NCBI GenBank assembly: GCA_036939355.1
Contig: JALLAP010001314.1
Location: 1-15,256 of the forward strand
Length of the DNA: 15,256 nucleotides
Origin: Thalassiosira profunda
Taxonomy: Eukaryota > Bacillariophyta > Thalassiosirophyceae > Thalassiosirales > Thalassiosiraceae
Direction of reading: 5' to 3'
A program made the translations under genes and the position numbers. This document shows, piece after piece, positions 1 to 8,863 of this stretch. The stretch's first letter is position 1; each line of letters opens with the position of its first letter. The notes below the pieces were generated by a model. That model was not told where the DNA came from. It ran no database searches and saw only the letters and a list, made by a program, of their open reading frames with translations.

Positions 1-856
1 CTGCGTGCCTGTAGCCTGGCACCGTGAGAGGATGGGGCAACTGCATTCTCTCGGTGCAATTCAGTAGTAAAGCTTCTACGTTTCACATCGTGAGCAGTCC
101 ACTCTCGTTTTCCCACTGCCTGCCTCTGCCACTTGCTTTTCTTTCACACAGCCTTCTCCAACGACGCCCAATCCGACCACGCCAGTGCCAACTACCCCAC
201 CCGTCACTCCACAACCAGCGACACCCGCTCCAGTCTCGCCAGCGCCGATTACTCCACAGCCAGTTCCTGAGCCGACGAGGTCTCTCACGGTGCGACCTAC
301 TCCTGCTCCTCACGATCTCCAGTGGATGATCCGTGCAAAACAACGCTGTCTGTGAGGCTGGCGAACCCAACAAGTGCCCTGCTGACTGCGTGTCTAAGAG
401 CCTGAAAACACGAGGAGTCCCAAGGCCATCTGGAGGTAGATGTTCTCGATTGATGCCACCACCGATGTTTCAGTGACTTCCTTCGACGTCATTGGAAAGG
501 AGGATGACAGAGGCAAACTTAGGGTCTACACACGCAGCGGCGACTACGATGGATTCGAGGAGAGCAGCAGCGGCTGGGAGCTCGTGTTTGCCAAAAAGGT
601 GGAGGTGGAGAAGGGCGTGAGCACAAGCATAGGTTCCCTGGACCACAGCGTGGAGGTTCGCGCAGGGTCGAAGCAGTCCTTCTACATTTGGAGTAGGAAG
701 GGTATGATGTACGCTGAAGGAAACGACGAAGGTGCCCAATTCGGTAGCGACGGCTCGCTTGAGATCCATCAGGGAATTGCCATGAAGAAACGGTTCGAGC
801 AAACGGCCGGAGTTTCAAAGTTCGCTGGGAGGATCCGGTACTACGAATCGGACTAG
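1..856 (+). pseudogene. 3' part of a PT-linked secreted/surface protein, frame broken several times
   Basis: The left end of the gene lies outside the window. A Pro/Thr-rich linker is read from about 152 to 300 (PSPTTPNPTTPVPTTPP...). Then a Cys motif is read in two other frames: DDPC near 326-337, and VCEAGEPNKCPADC at about 348-389. Finally an uninterrupted 138-aa stretch (440-856) starts MFSIDATTDVSVTSFDV and contains VYTRSGDYDGFE, GWELVF, QSFYIW and a terminal GRIRYYESD. From memory, this order (PT linker, C..CE.GE...CP.DC, then an MFDI-type domain with YT..G.Y.GFE, W, SFY and YE.G/IRYY) is common in diatom surface proteins, including relatives of M11 proteases; that is recall, not a search. 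Joining the parts needs at least three frame changes: near 310-325, at the A-run 337-340, and near 435-440, where TAG precedes the ATG. Decay or sequence errors are both possible. An intron-like stretch precedes the PT block. The C-terminal domain alone is intact. Confidence 0.55.
24..151 (+). other. possible intron in the left-edge gene
   Basis: GTGAGAGG at 24 resembles a splice donor. A pyrimidine-rich run ending TTTCACACAG at 151 is a good acceptor directly before the PT-rich coding stretch. The length, 128 nt, is slightly longer than the other introns here. The upstream 23 bases do not join in phase without a stop (TAG at 12-14), so either this intron is wrong or the gene is already broken there. 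Confidence 0.35.
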
Positions 857-1141
857 TACGTGTCGACTTACTGAAAACTCCGTTCGCCCAGCGTGAGCTG
901 ATGAGTTGTTTTGAAGTGGGGGTACGGGTGGATGTCAGATTGTTACCACTCTATTTTGCTCTCCCACGACACGCAACAAGAAGCAAACCTCTGCTCTGGG
1001 ATTATTGTACTACTTATCTAAGAAGACGGTTGTGTATGCCCAAATAGGTACAATTATTTCCACGTTGTTTCTGTGGGTCTCTTCTCTTGCCAAGAAACAT
1101 CACTTTCACGCCTCTAGCGATCTAGTTTGGTGACTGCCTAT

Positions 1142-2056
1142 CTAGGTGACTGATAGGAATTCGAGAAATTTCTTCAGCTTCGTCTGCTCTTTTGCGTCGG
1201 CGATACTGAAAGTTGTCTCGTGCCTTCCTGGGACGTTGGTGAATTCTTTGAGAGTCATGTAGCGTTGGCACGAAAAGGTGGTTCTGCGCCCATTAGGGCA
1301 TCGCCTCTCACTCCCACCGTAAGTATATGTCGGCTGCGACGAATGGCGGTCAAATGTCTGAAAGCAGCCGGGGCGCATGCATCGAACCGTGCCGGCATGA
1401 GTTCCGGCGCTGCAAGAACAGGTCTGATAGCTATTTCCCACCGAATCTGGAACTTCCACGTTTTCTCCGAATGTCTCCCGGAGGAAGTTAATGATCTCGT
1501 TTGGCTCCGAGACCCATGCCTCGATCTTTCCGAGTGAAACCTGAACGTCCATTAAGTGGTCCTTCAACTTCGCCAGAAACGGCTCCAGCACGTCATCATC
1601 CAAAAGTAGAGTCTTTTCAAAGAAGCTCGCGTAATCGATGAAAATGGAATGGTTGTCCATGTATTTGAACACAATAAGATCATCCAGACCGGCCGGCAGC
1701 TCAATGAGAGATTTCATGTCAAAATAAGAATCCGACGACTGTGGAAAGGTAACAAACTTTGTTGCGTTGTTGACGTGGAGCGTTTTCACCACCTCGAACC
1801 CAATCCTCGTGAACGGCACGTTATAGCCCGACAGGTTCTTGCTTCCGTCCCTGAACGGCATGCACCGATCGAAGATCTCTTTATTTGTAGCGAGGATCGC
1901 CCGTATCTCGCGCACGTTCTGCTCGAGGTCGTAATTCACATTCTTCTTCCGCGATTGGAAGCGCTTCCCCGCGTCCTCCCTCGCTTTGGATATGTGCTCG
2001 AGAGGTTCGAGCGGCCCGGCCGCCTTGGCCTTCTTCGCCTTCTTCTTCGGGGGCAT
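1142..2056 (-). CDS. hypothetical basic, Cys-containing 304-aa protein
   Basis: This is a single-exon reading frame of 304 codons. I chose the ATG at 2056: the frame stays open to 2092, but only through a GTG, and the ATG has A at -3. The N terminus is strongly basic (MPPKKKAKKAKAAG, then KRFQSRKKN near 31-39) and could act as a nuclear or nucleolar signal. The middle (about 80-200) is mixed hydrophobic and acidic, looks folded and gives no family I recognise. The C-terminal part has six Cys at about 213, 215, 226, 231, 253 and 263 within a basic, aromatic stretch (CSC, RCMRPGCF, RRCPNGRR, FSCQRY). That could bind zinc, but no standard finger spacing is evident. It starts head-to-head with the gene at 2489, about 430 bp away. 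I do not assign a function. Confidence that it is a real gene is good because of length, codon-like composition and the absence of a competing frame. Confidence 0.7.
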   Translation of the reverse strand: MPPKKKAKKAKAAGPLEPLEHISKAREDAGKRFQSRKKNVNYDLEQNVREIRAILATNKEIFDRCMPFRDGSKNLSGYNVPFTRIGFEVVKTLHVNNATKFVTFPQSSDSYFDMKSLIELPAGLDDLIVFKYMDNHSIFIDYASFFEKTLLLDDDVLEPFLAKLKDHLMDVQVSLGKIEAWVSEPNEIINFLRETFGENVEVPDSVGNSYQTCSCSAGTHAGTVRCMRPGCFQTFDRHSSQPTYTYGGSERRCPNGRRTTFSCQRYMTLKEFTNVPGRHETTFSIADAKEQTKLKKFLEFLSVT

Positions 2057-2488
2057 CTTCGTTGGACAGCTGTTGAGATAGGTGGGCTTCACTTGTCTCC
2101 GCAGGGAGGAGTGAAAACTGATTCAAGCAGGCAGGGGATTTTCCTCGACAAAGGTCTGCGAAGCTGAAATATTACAATATACTAATTCCTCTAGGTCTTA
2201 TTTCCTACGCGTACTGTTCCTACGCAGGATGCCGGAAAGAGGGGCATGTCTACCTGCCTGAATCAATTTTGCAATCGGCTGAGAAAAATTGCCTGCGTGA
2301 GCGAACGGCTCTTTGGAGGATGCGATCGACGCATCGACGCCCTCCTTTGATGCCACACAGAACAGCACACGATCCTCTAGAGCCTCAGTCCACCCATTCG
2401 CCGTCGGCCGGAGGCCTTGGCAGCGCCTGTATCGGACAGCAGCAAAAGGCGCTCACATCTCGTGCACACCAAAACACAAAACAAACCA
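2057..2488. promoter_or_regulatory. divergent intergenic spacer (about 430 bp)
   Basis: This spacer lies between the start of the minus-strand gene (2056) and the plus-strand gene (2489), so it must hold both promoters and 5' UTRs. An AT-rich patch at about 2165-2190 (AAATATTACAATATACTAAT) is the only obvious TATA-like region. GTGCAC occurs at 2463-2468. No gene is visible; the short frames here are broken and GC-driven. Confidence 0.5.
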
Positions 2489-4974
2489 ATGGACGGCGGC
2501 TTCGACGTCGACTGCCCCCGCACCCCCGACGGGGGCGACGATCCCGGCGGTGCCAACCACCCAACGCCCAATCCCAACCGGCCGCCGAGGCCGGCCGCTG
2601 GAGCCTCCGCCCGCGCCCGCGGTCCCCGAGACTCTCGGACCCCTCGCACCGGAACCGGTCGCAAGGCGCCCATCTTCTCCCCCAAGGGAGCCCGCAAGCG
2701 GCCCACCTCGATCGGACTGGAGCCCGAGGAATGTACCGCCCCAGCTTCATTGCCCCCCCGCCCGAGCCCGCCGGCGGAGCCCCCGGGCATCGAGGTCGGG
2801 GCGATGCTGCGGTCCAATCCGCTGGGATCCCCGCCGCCCGTGCGGCCTCCGAGGGCGCGGGCCCACTCCACCGACGCCTTTGGCGGGGGCACCAACCCGT
2901 TCGATGATGAGACTGTAGAGGGAGACAGTGATGGTGTGGGAAATCGCGCGCGGAGCGGCTCCGGGAGCTGGTGGCGGGAGGAGATCGTCGACGAGGGAGA
3001 CGGCAAGGGTGAGTCAAAAGAGAGCACATCTTGTGCACAAAATTGTTCTGGTCTGAGAGCTATTTGTTGCTGACCAACCCATTCGGTTCTCACACATACG
3101 CTATGTGCACAGGAGAGGCCCTGGACGAGTATTACGGACTGAACGCACGGCAGAAGCACGACCTGTACGGCGGCCCTCCTCCCCCGCCTCCTCCCAGCAG
3201 CACTGCGATGGGGGGCACCAATCCCTTCGACCCCGAGGAGGGAGCGCCAATCCCGACCCGCGAGGGTCCGGTGTCCATCAATTCCGTCAATAGCACTTTG
3301 GACTCCGACATCTACCAGCAGGCCGCCGCCAGTCGCAACGGAGGGCACTACACCACCGCCAGCGGCGCCCCGTTCGTGGCCCCAATGAACAACCGATGGA
3401 AGGTCGACGACTACAGTTTCAGCAACGTCAACCTCTCCTCGCCCGTCGAAACCGTCAGCCCCCTCACGGCCAATCGCAAGACCGCCAACGTCCGGGATAC
3501 TCTGGTGGAAAAGTGGCGAGAATTTTTCTCCCGGGCCAAAGGTGATGATCGCTTGCATCCTGACACGAATATCGCCCCCCGCTCCGTGAATGGGGAGTGG
3601 CACCCCCGCTCGCCGGGGGTGACGTTCGAGTGCTTCCAACCTCAGGCGCGCAAGCGAAGGGGGTACTGGGCCAATCTGTCGCCGCGCAAGAAGATGGCGG
3701 TGGGTGCGGTCTGGGTGGCCTTCGTGTGCATTATCTTTGGGGTGACCATCTCGGAGCTCCGCAAGGCCAACGCCCCTGCCGATGCCAACCCCGGTGCTCA
3801 TGTCGATGCAAATCTCGCTGCCGTTGAAGTAGGGGGCGACGGATCAGGTGATCCGGTCCAGGATGTGGAAGCCGTGGGCAAAATGCAGAGGGCGCCTCCC
3901 GCGCCAGACGCGGATCCGACGGGCTTTCCCACGCCGTGGCCTGATACGGATGAGCCGTCTGCCTCGCCAACAAATCACCCGACAGCCCATCCAACGGCCC
4001 GGCCAACGAATGTCCCGACCACGGCCAGGCCGACCGACGTTCCCACGACGGCCTCGCCAGTGGCGCAGGGGAACATCGGGGGCTACCAGGCCATCCACAG
4101 CAAGGCGTACGATGCCACGTCGCATCCTACGCGCAGTCCGACCGCGCCTCCGCCCACGGGCGCGCCGATTGTGACCGTGCAGATGGTCCAACGGGCCTCG
4201 TCGTGCGAGGACGCGGCCGGGATGTTCCTCAACCACCTCGGCAACGAGAAGGATTGCGCGTGGCTCGACAACGGGAAGGAGGGATACACCGATCGCAAGG
4301 ACAAAAATTGCGGCGGTCGTCCGGTGGAAGACGAGGATACGGGTCAGACGGTGGTCTACCCCGCGACAGCGCTGGGGAGCAACTGCCAGGCGACGTGTGG
4401 ACTCTACAACAGCTGCGGTCGCAGTGCGGCCTCGCCACTGCCCCAGGACGCGGACGACAATGGTGTGGCCCAAGGAGTTGCCGCGTCCATGAACCGCGGG
4501 CGCGACCGAGAGGGGTTCTTTCTCAACCACCTCGGCACTCCGAAGGATTGCGCGTGGCTGTACAACGGCAAGGAGGGCCGGACGGACCGAAAGGACAAGA
4601 ACTGCGGCACAGCAGCCTATCCTGCGACGGAGCTGGGCAACATGTGCGCCAAGACTTGCACTTCGTACAATAGCAACGGGGCGCTGGGGCAGATCAGCGT
4701 GTCAGGAATGCAGGTGATGCGATCCTACATGTCGTCCGGCTATTCATATTCTATCACCAGTCCGTCCAGCTCGACGGACTGCATCGATGGCGAAGGAGAG
4801 TACAAAGACCACAAGCACGATGCCAAGGTTTGCTCGTGGTTGGCCGGGGAGGGCCTCGAGTACAACGCGTCGCATCGACAGTGGAAAAACTGCGGGACCG
4901 TGGGCCACGAGATAACAGAGCTGGGGAGGGAATGCCCGTGGAGCTGCCGGGCGTACAACGACTGCGGCTCTTAG
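2489..4974 (+). CDS. type II membrane protein: NPFD tail, PT stalk, three Cys-rich repeats
   Basis: Spliced model: 2489-3008 joined to 3113-4974, 793 aa, with frame preserved. The start is ATG 2489 (context ACCAATGGA); an upstream open stretch has only a TTG. Residues 1 to about 365 are Pro-rich, disordered and probably cytosolic, with two matching motifs GGTNPFD (Asn at about 136 and 210). A basic stretch (ARKRRGYW...SPRKK) precedes one membrane helix at about 368-390 (MAVGAVWVAFVCIIFGVTIS), with no signal peptide, so the topology is N-in. A PT-rich stalk follows at about 440-491 (NHPTAHPTARPTNVPTT). Three outer Cys-rich repeats follow at about 537-612, 639-696 and 725-793, each with an E/D-x-x-C-x-WL core, a later NCG and a C-x-x-(S/T)C-x-x-YN-x-(C/N)G end. 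They resemble short Cys-rich modules of diatom surface proteins (recall). Repeats 1 and 2 are close copies also at DNA level. NPF motifs in other eukaryotes bind EH-domain endocytic proteins, so trafficking via endocytosis is an inference. It is convergent with the M11 gene. Confidence 0.8.
3009..3112 (+). other. intron of the type II membrane protein gene
   Basis: The donor is GTGAGT directly after GGCAAGG; the acceptor is TATGTGCACAG before GAGAGGCC. Length is 104 nt, phase 1 (G|GA gives Gly). Splicing joins the first exon frame to the long second exon frame without a stop. The second frame also extends into the intron, but only as unrelated residues. Confidence 0.8.
4230..4670 (+). repeat. 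coding tandem duplication of a Cys-rich module
   Basis: Within the membrane protein gene, bases from about 4230 (TCAACCACCTCGGCA...AAGGATTGCGCGTGGCT) recur from about 4520 with few changes. The shared run extends through the NGKEG, TDRKDKNCG and YPAT stretches. The first copy carries an insert (RPVEDEDTGQTVV) that the second lacks. This is a recent intragenic duplication; the third module at about 4765 is more diverged. Confidence 0.8.
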
Positions 4975-5054
4975 ATGTTGCGAGAGTAGCGAAGAACGAG
5001 AGTCTCTGCATTTAGATGTTTCGTGTATAAAATCTGTGTTGCAACGATTGTTGA

Positions 5055-5213
5055 TCAAGCTGCTAAGTAGTTCATGCTCATGCTCATTGACTCGTAGTCC
5101 ATGCTCATTGACTCAACGGTCGGTGACATGGTTGGTGGAGATGTAGGCTGCGGCCCGAACGCAATCTCAACATGCGCAACCGACGGGGATGCATTGTCAT
5201 CCACCTCTTGCAC
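5055..5213 (-). pseudogene. out-of-frame C-terminal tail of the M11 protease
   Basis: Downstream of the frame change in the second C-terminal domain, another minus-strand frame reads VQEVDDNASPSVAHVEIAFGPQPTSPPTMSPTVES, then a Met/Ser tail (SMSMDYESMSMSMNYLAA) and stops at 5055. It aligns with the first domain's end (NTSASPGYADVEITFGPQ) plus a PT linker, so it is the lost end of the same protein. Between ATTGG and GTTGAGATT the second copy is 60 nt against 77 nt in the first, a difference of 17, which is not a multiple of three. Confidence 0.65.
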
Positions 5214-7667
5214 TCCGCGAGTCTCTCCAATTGAGCACTGTCTTGTTCTGCCCCGCAGAAAGCGTTGCCTCCAACGAGACATCCCCATCTGACCACCGGA
5301 ACACAGTAACATGCGTTTCTCGGTCGTATTGGACGAACCACCGAGTGTCGTCGTCGTATTCCAGCACTAATGTGTGTGGAAATTGTGAGGGCGACTCCCC
5401 CATTCCGACAAGGGCACCAGTCCATGAAGTGCCTCCCTCCGCCCCCGAATCAAAGAACGCGACGCCGCTGGATGTCGGTGCGGCGGTTGTTTTGGTTGGC
5501 ACGGCAGTTGGCGAAGTGGTCGGCGCTGTAGTTGGAAAAGTGGTGGGGTCAATGGTAGGTCCGACAGACGGCGAAGCTGTGGACTTTGTGGGCGATTGGG
5601 ATGGGCTGGGCGTCGCCTGAGGCCCAAATGTAATCTCAACGTCCGCATATCCAGGGCTGGCAGAAGTATTGATAGCGTAGATGTTGATCACCAAATCTTC
5701 TCCGGTGTCCCGCCAATCTTTTATCGTCGCCCTTTGAAGTCCGCGAAGCCCGGCCTTCAGAAAGGAGTTCGAGTATTTGCTCCCATCGCCTGCAGCCACC
5801 GTGTAGAGTGTCACACGATCGTTGGCCTGCTGGCTGTGCGCGTTTGGACCGACAGCCCTGTTCAGCCCAAGGAAAAAGTCGCGGCTTTTGCCGGTCTCCA
5901 GCTTGAGAACGATGGGATGATCGGCCGGGTTGTTGTCGTATTCTGCTACGCCAATAATTCGGCCTGCCCAGGACGTGCCTCCAACGGTACCTGAGTCGAA
6001 GACCTGTGTGCGTTTGGCGCTGTACCAGCTACACTCCAGTAGCGAAGAATGTGCGTCAATAAGCTCCTCGAAAGTGCTGCAAAGTAATTTTCAATGCTCT
6101 TACCTGTTCCCGGCCATTGCGAGCTGATACGCCTTCACAGGATTGTAGCACATTTTTCCAACGTCGTCCTTCCAAAGAGGATTCCCCATTAGGCAGGTGT
6201 GGTCCGTGTAGGTGCGCCCGTTTAATCCTCCGGAATGCGCGAAATTAAGGTTGTGTCCGAGTTCGTGCTGGAGTAGACGACAGGTTGAGTGATCACATCT
6301 CTTGCAATAACAGCAATCAGCGGCCAACAAATGAACGCACCATAACTACCGCAGGATACCGCCAGTTGTTTTTGACGTAGAGGCTGAACCAGTGCTGAAC
6401 GAATGCATATGCCTGGTACCCGCAACCACTGCCATAGCAACGCTCCACGACGAATGCCACGTGATCGAACGGACCGGGGAGGCGCAGCTGCAACTTTTCC
6501 TGAACCGCAACCGCGGCCTTATTCCGGATAGCGCTCTGTGTGCTCGAGCGTAGATCAACATCAACGTCGACCTCCAACACTCCTGGTGCAGAGAGGAGAC
6601 TCTCGTCAAAGGCGCCATTGTAATCGTTGCTGATCGTCATTTCCCCGAATGAGCAGTCGCGAAAGCCGCTCGTCGGGGTAACTTGATCGCCGAAAGTCCC
6701 AAACCATTTGTCGGAGATAACGGCTGCATTTTCCGGTACCGCCCTGCCCACGTTGTCCCTCACTTTGACCACGAGGACCTTCTTTACCCCCTTGTATCTA
6801 CTCAGCCTTCGTCTCTGGCTGTATTCATCTTCGTTGTTGTCAATGACACGGATCGATCCCGGCGGAAGGGCCACAACCTCTGGAAGACTGTCGGCGTCTC
6901 CAGGCATGGCCGCAATTCCTTCCATTCCACTGCCCCCGCTGATTCCGTTGTCGATATGTTCCGCCTTCACCGACGACTGCGCGCTCACGAGCGTGCCATT
7001 GTTCAGCAACGTCCGGAGCTCTGTGATCTGAGCCTGCGTTCCCTGGATGGGCAGCGTCGACCCATCCTCGAGCTCGCAGACAAACTCCTCGTCCGTATCG
7101 ATCTCCACAAGCTCTTCATCCTCGAATGGAATGACCACGTTGTCGTTTTCAATGAACGCAATGTCGCCTTCACCACCTTTGCCCAGCTCTATCCGAGGTT
7201 GCTTGTCGCGTCTGGCTAGCGCTCTTCCGCTTCCCTCCGCGCCATCGTCGGCAGAGTCGCCCTCACCGTTGCCCTGCAGCCATCGCTCCCTGTCGCTCGC
7301 GCCGGGAGCGCGCCATCCGCCTACGGCAATGATGCTCTTGCATAGGTTTTGCCCTCCGAGCTGCTGCGCATTGCTAGTTTCCCCTTCCTGCAAATCCTCG
7401 CCGAAGTGCACATCTTGTGTCTGTCGCGTCTTGTATCAGGGCACAGCGTTGTAAGATTGCAGCAGATATTGCAATTCAAGCCGAAACATGTCAGCTTACC
7501 TGAGTTGCAACGCGTCGTCGCCGTAGTCGGAATGGCTTGGTGGATCCAGCCGCCTCTTCCCTGTCGACGGAACGGGTATGGGACGCTTCGCCGCTGCCAC
7601 TGGACGCCGCTGCTGCACCTAAGCAGAGCGCCGCCCACAGCAGGTTGGTCAGCGGATGGCGTCCCAT
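5197..7667 (-). CDS. M11 (gametolysin-type) zinc metalloprotease, secreted, four exons
   Basis: Spliced model on the minus strand: 7667-7500, 7420-6341, 6267-6104, 6028-5197; 747 aa, all phases agree. Residues 1-20 form a signal peptide (MGRHPLTNLLWAALCLGAAA). A propeptide-like part includes FVCELEDGS (Cys about 171), followed by a basic site SQRRRLSR near 258-264 where processing could occur. The catalytic motif HELGHNLNFAH is at about 417-427 (zinc His 417, 421, 427; Glu 418). It is followed by SGG, TCLMGNP with the likely Met-turn, and GKMCYNPVKAYQL; this set is typical of peptidase family M11, which digests cell-wall or matrix glycoproteins in green algae (gametolysin). After it come two related domains, about 471-608 and 659-747, split by a PT linker (609-658); each begins FDSG...GGTSW and carries a WRD motif. 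The second ends early because of a frame change. The stop faces the gene ending at 4974. The substrate in this organism is unknown; cell-wall remodelling is an inference. Confidence 0.85.
6029..6103 (-). other. intron 3 of the M11 protease gene
   Basis: Minus-strand donor GTAAGA after GGGAACAG; acceptor GGAGTGTAG before CTGGTACAGC. Length is 75 nt, phase 2. It joins AYQLAMAGN to SWYSAKRTQVFDSG, giving the Q-L...W-Y-S run expected after the M11 catalytic domain. An earlier TTTGCAG would give a 27-nt intron and the wrong frame. Confidence 0.75.
6268..6340 (-). other. intron 2 of the M11 protease gene, inside the catalytic motif
   Basis: Minus-strand donor GTGCGT directly after GTTATG; acceptor CTACTCCAG before CACGAACTCGG. 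Length is 73 nt, phase 0. The splice gives VVM|HELGHN, matching the usual (V/Q)MHE(L/I)GHN run of the family, which fixes both ends with good confidence. Confidence 0.85.
7421..7499 (-). other. intron 1 of the M11 protease gene
   Basis: Minus-strand donor GTAAGC after GCAACTCAG; acceptor ACGCGACAG before ACACAAGATGTG. Length is 79 nt, phase 0. It joins the signal-peptide exon (56 codons, too short to stand out alone) to the long prodomain exon. An acceptor at the nearby ACAAG would break the frame. Confidence 0.7.
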
Positions 7668-7810
7668 TGCAAAGGTTTTCCACTGCCGTTGTATTATGAA
7701 GGAGAGGAGGCTCTAGCGGCGGCAAGCGGTCGCCAAGAGGAGAGGAGGAGCGGGATGGAGGTCGCCTCGAGAGGTGCGCGCAGTGAAATTTCATTTGTCT
7801 CTACCTAACT

Positions 7811-7835
7811 AAGTACTTACGTACAATAAGTACTT
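7811..7835. repeat. perfect 9-bp inverted repeat upstream of the M11 gene
   Basis: AAGTACTTA (7811-7819) and TAAGTACTT (7827-7835) are exact reverse complements separated by 7 bases, about 145 bp upstream of the M11 start codon. It could be a protein-binding site or a hairpin in a 5' leader; the sequence alone cannot say. Confidence 0.6.
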
Positions 7836-8642
7836 TTCCGCCCTTCCCAGATTTGGACCCCGCGTGAATCCAGGGTCCTTGCAACAACTTTTGCAACAGA
7901 AAATCACGCAATAAATCACGTGTGTCCAAGTCACAAGCCCAAAAAATCCGCTAACTCGAAACAACAGCGCCATGAAGCTCCGCCTCCTCCTACGCCCAAA
8001 TCTGCGCAACCACAGCAGATAGAGACGCGATATTTGCCGTCCGATGCCGCCAACGAGCGCACCAACGAGCACGCCGGGGTGATTCCGCATTGTCTACGCC
8101 GTTGCGGCGCCAGGACGTGATGAATGAGGCCGCCTCCCCGAGGCGACACATCACGTGCACCCATCTTTACTGCGGCGACGCCGCCCGCCGCCGGCCGCTA
8201 GCGGTCCAGCTGCCGCCGCATCGCCTTCATGCGCGATCGAAGTTGCTCGGACCGCCTCGTTTTGGCCGCGGCGCGGCCTCCCGCGTAGCGAAAACGAGCC
8301 CGCCCCAGATGCATTGTCTGTCATGGAAGGAGCGAATTCGCCTGGGAGGGGGGTATGGGCATTGCTCTTTCATTGCATTGCAATCGAATTGGATCAGAGT
8401 GCGGGATCTCCGGGCACTCCGGCTCTACTGCAAGTGCGGCTCTTTTTCGGTTGTTTCTGCCCAAGATATGAATTAGTTGCTCAAATAAAATAATATTAGA
8501 GGCGATAGATTTGTATCCTATTCGATTGAGCTGGGCGACAATTGCTCCGTAGGTATCGTTTGTCGGCCGAGCAACCAGTCAAAAGAAGAGAGGAGAAATT
8601 CGTCACGCACTCGTAGCACCATGTGACAGGAAAAAATCACGT

Positions 8643-8706
8643 GGGTTGCAAAAGGTTGCAAAACTCACTGTGGCTTTTGCAACGATTCCTGCAACTTTTG
8701 CAACCC
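8643..8706. repeat. imperfect inverted repeat rich in TTGCAA
   Basis: The left arm GGGTTGCAAAAGGTTGCA (8643-8660) pairs with the right arm TGCAACTTTTGCAACCC (8690-8706), with a single extra base. The loop contains another CTTTTGCAACG. CACGTG lies just outside the left arm at about 8638. A related TTGCAACAACTTTTGCAAC run lies at about 7878-7896. Confidence 0.65.
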
Positions 8707-8810
8707 CGTACAAAAAATGACGTCGGAATTCATACAAAAATCGAAGGATCACCAGTGGCGGGAAAAAGGATCATGATTTTTGGAGGGAGCCAAAAGATGA
8801 TCCTCGTCAC

Positions 8811-8863
8811 GTTACGGAGTTCCCACGTGGGTTTTGCTACTTGGGTTGCAAAACCAGCGTAAC
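8811..8863. repeat. nested inverted repeat with CACGTG
   Basis: The outer arms GTTACG (8811-8816) and CGTAAC (8858-8863) enclose inner arms GGTTTTGC (8830-8837) and GCAAAACC (8848-8855). CCCACGTGGG lies between them at 8822-8831. The TTGCAAAA theme is shared with the repeat at 8643, so these may be remnants of one repeat family. Confidence 0.6.

Noticed and set aside
2377..3801. Long minus-strand open frame (474 codons) opposite the membrane protein gene
   Set aside because: It has no domain or signal and low-complexity Gly/Arg/Pro composition caused by GC-rich codons on the other strand. The plus-strand gene has a consensus intron, a membrane helix and Cys repeats.
5189..5620. Plus-strand open frame of 143 codons opposite the protease tail
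   Set aside because: Its Val/Gly-rich sequence is the reverse of the PT linker codons; the minus strand has clear tandem domains.
8090..8493. Two overlapping plus-strand open frames in the spacer
   Set aside because: Starts are poor, the composition is Arg/Pro/Ala-rich from GC bias, the two frames conflict, and no domain or splice partner is visible.
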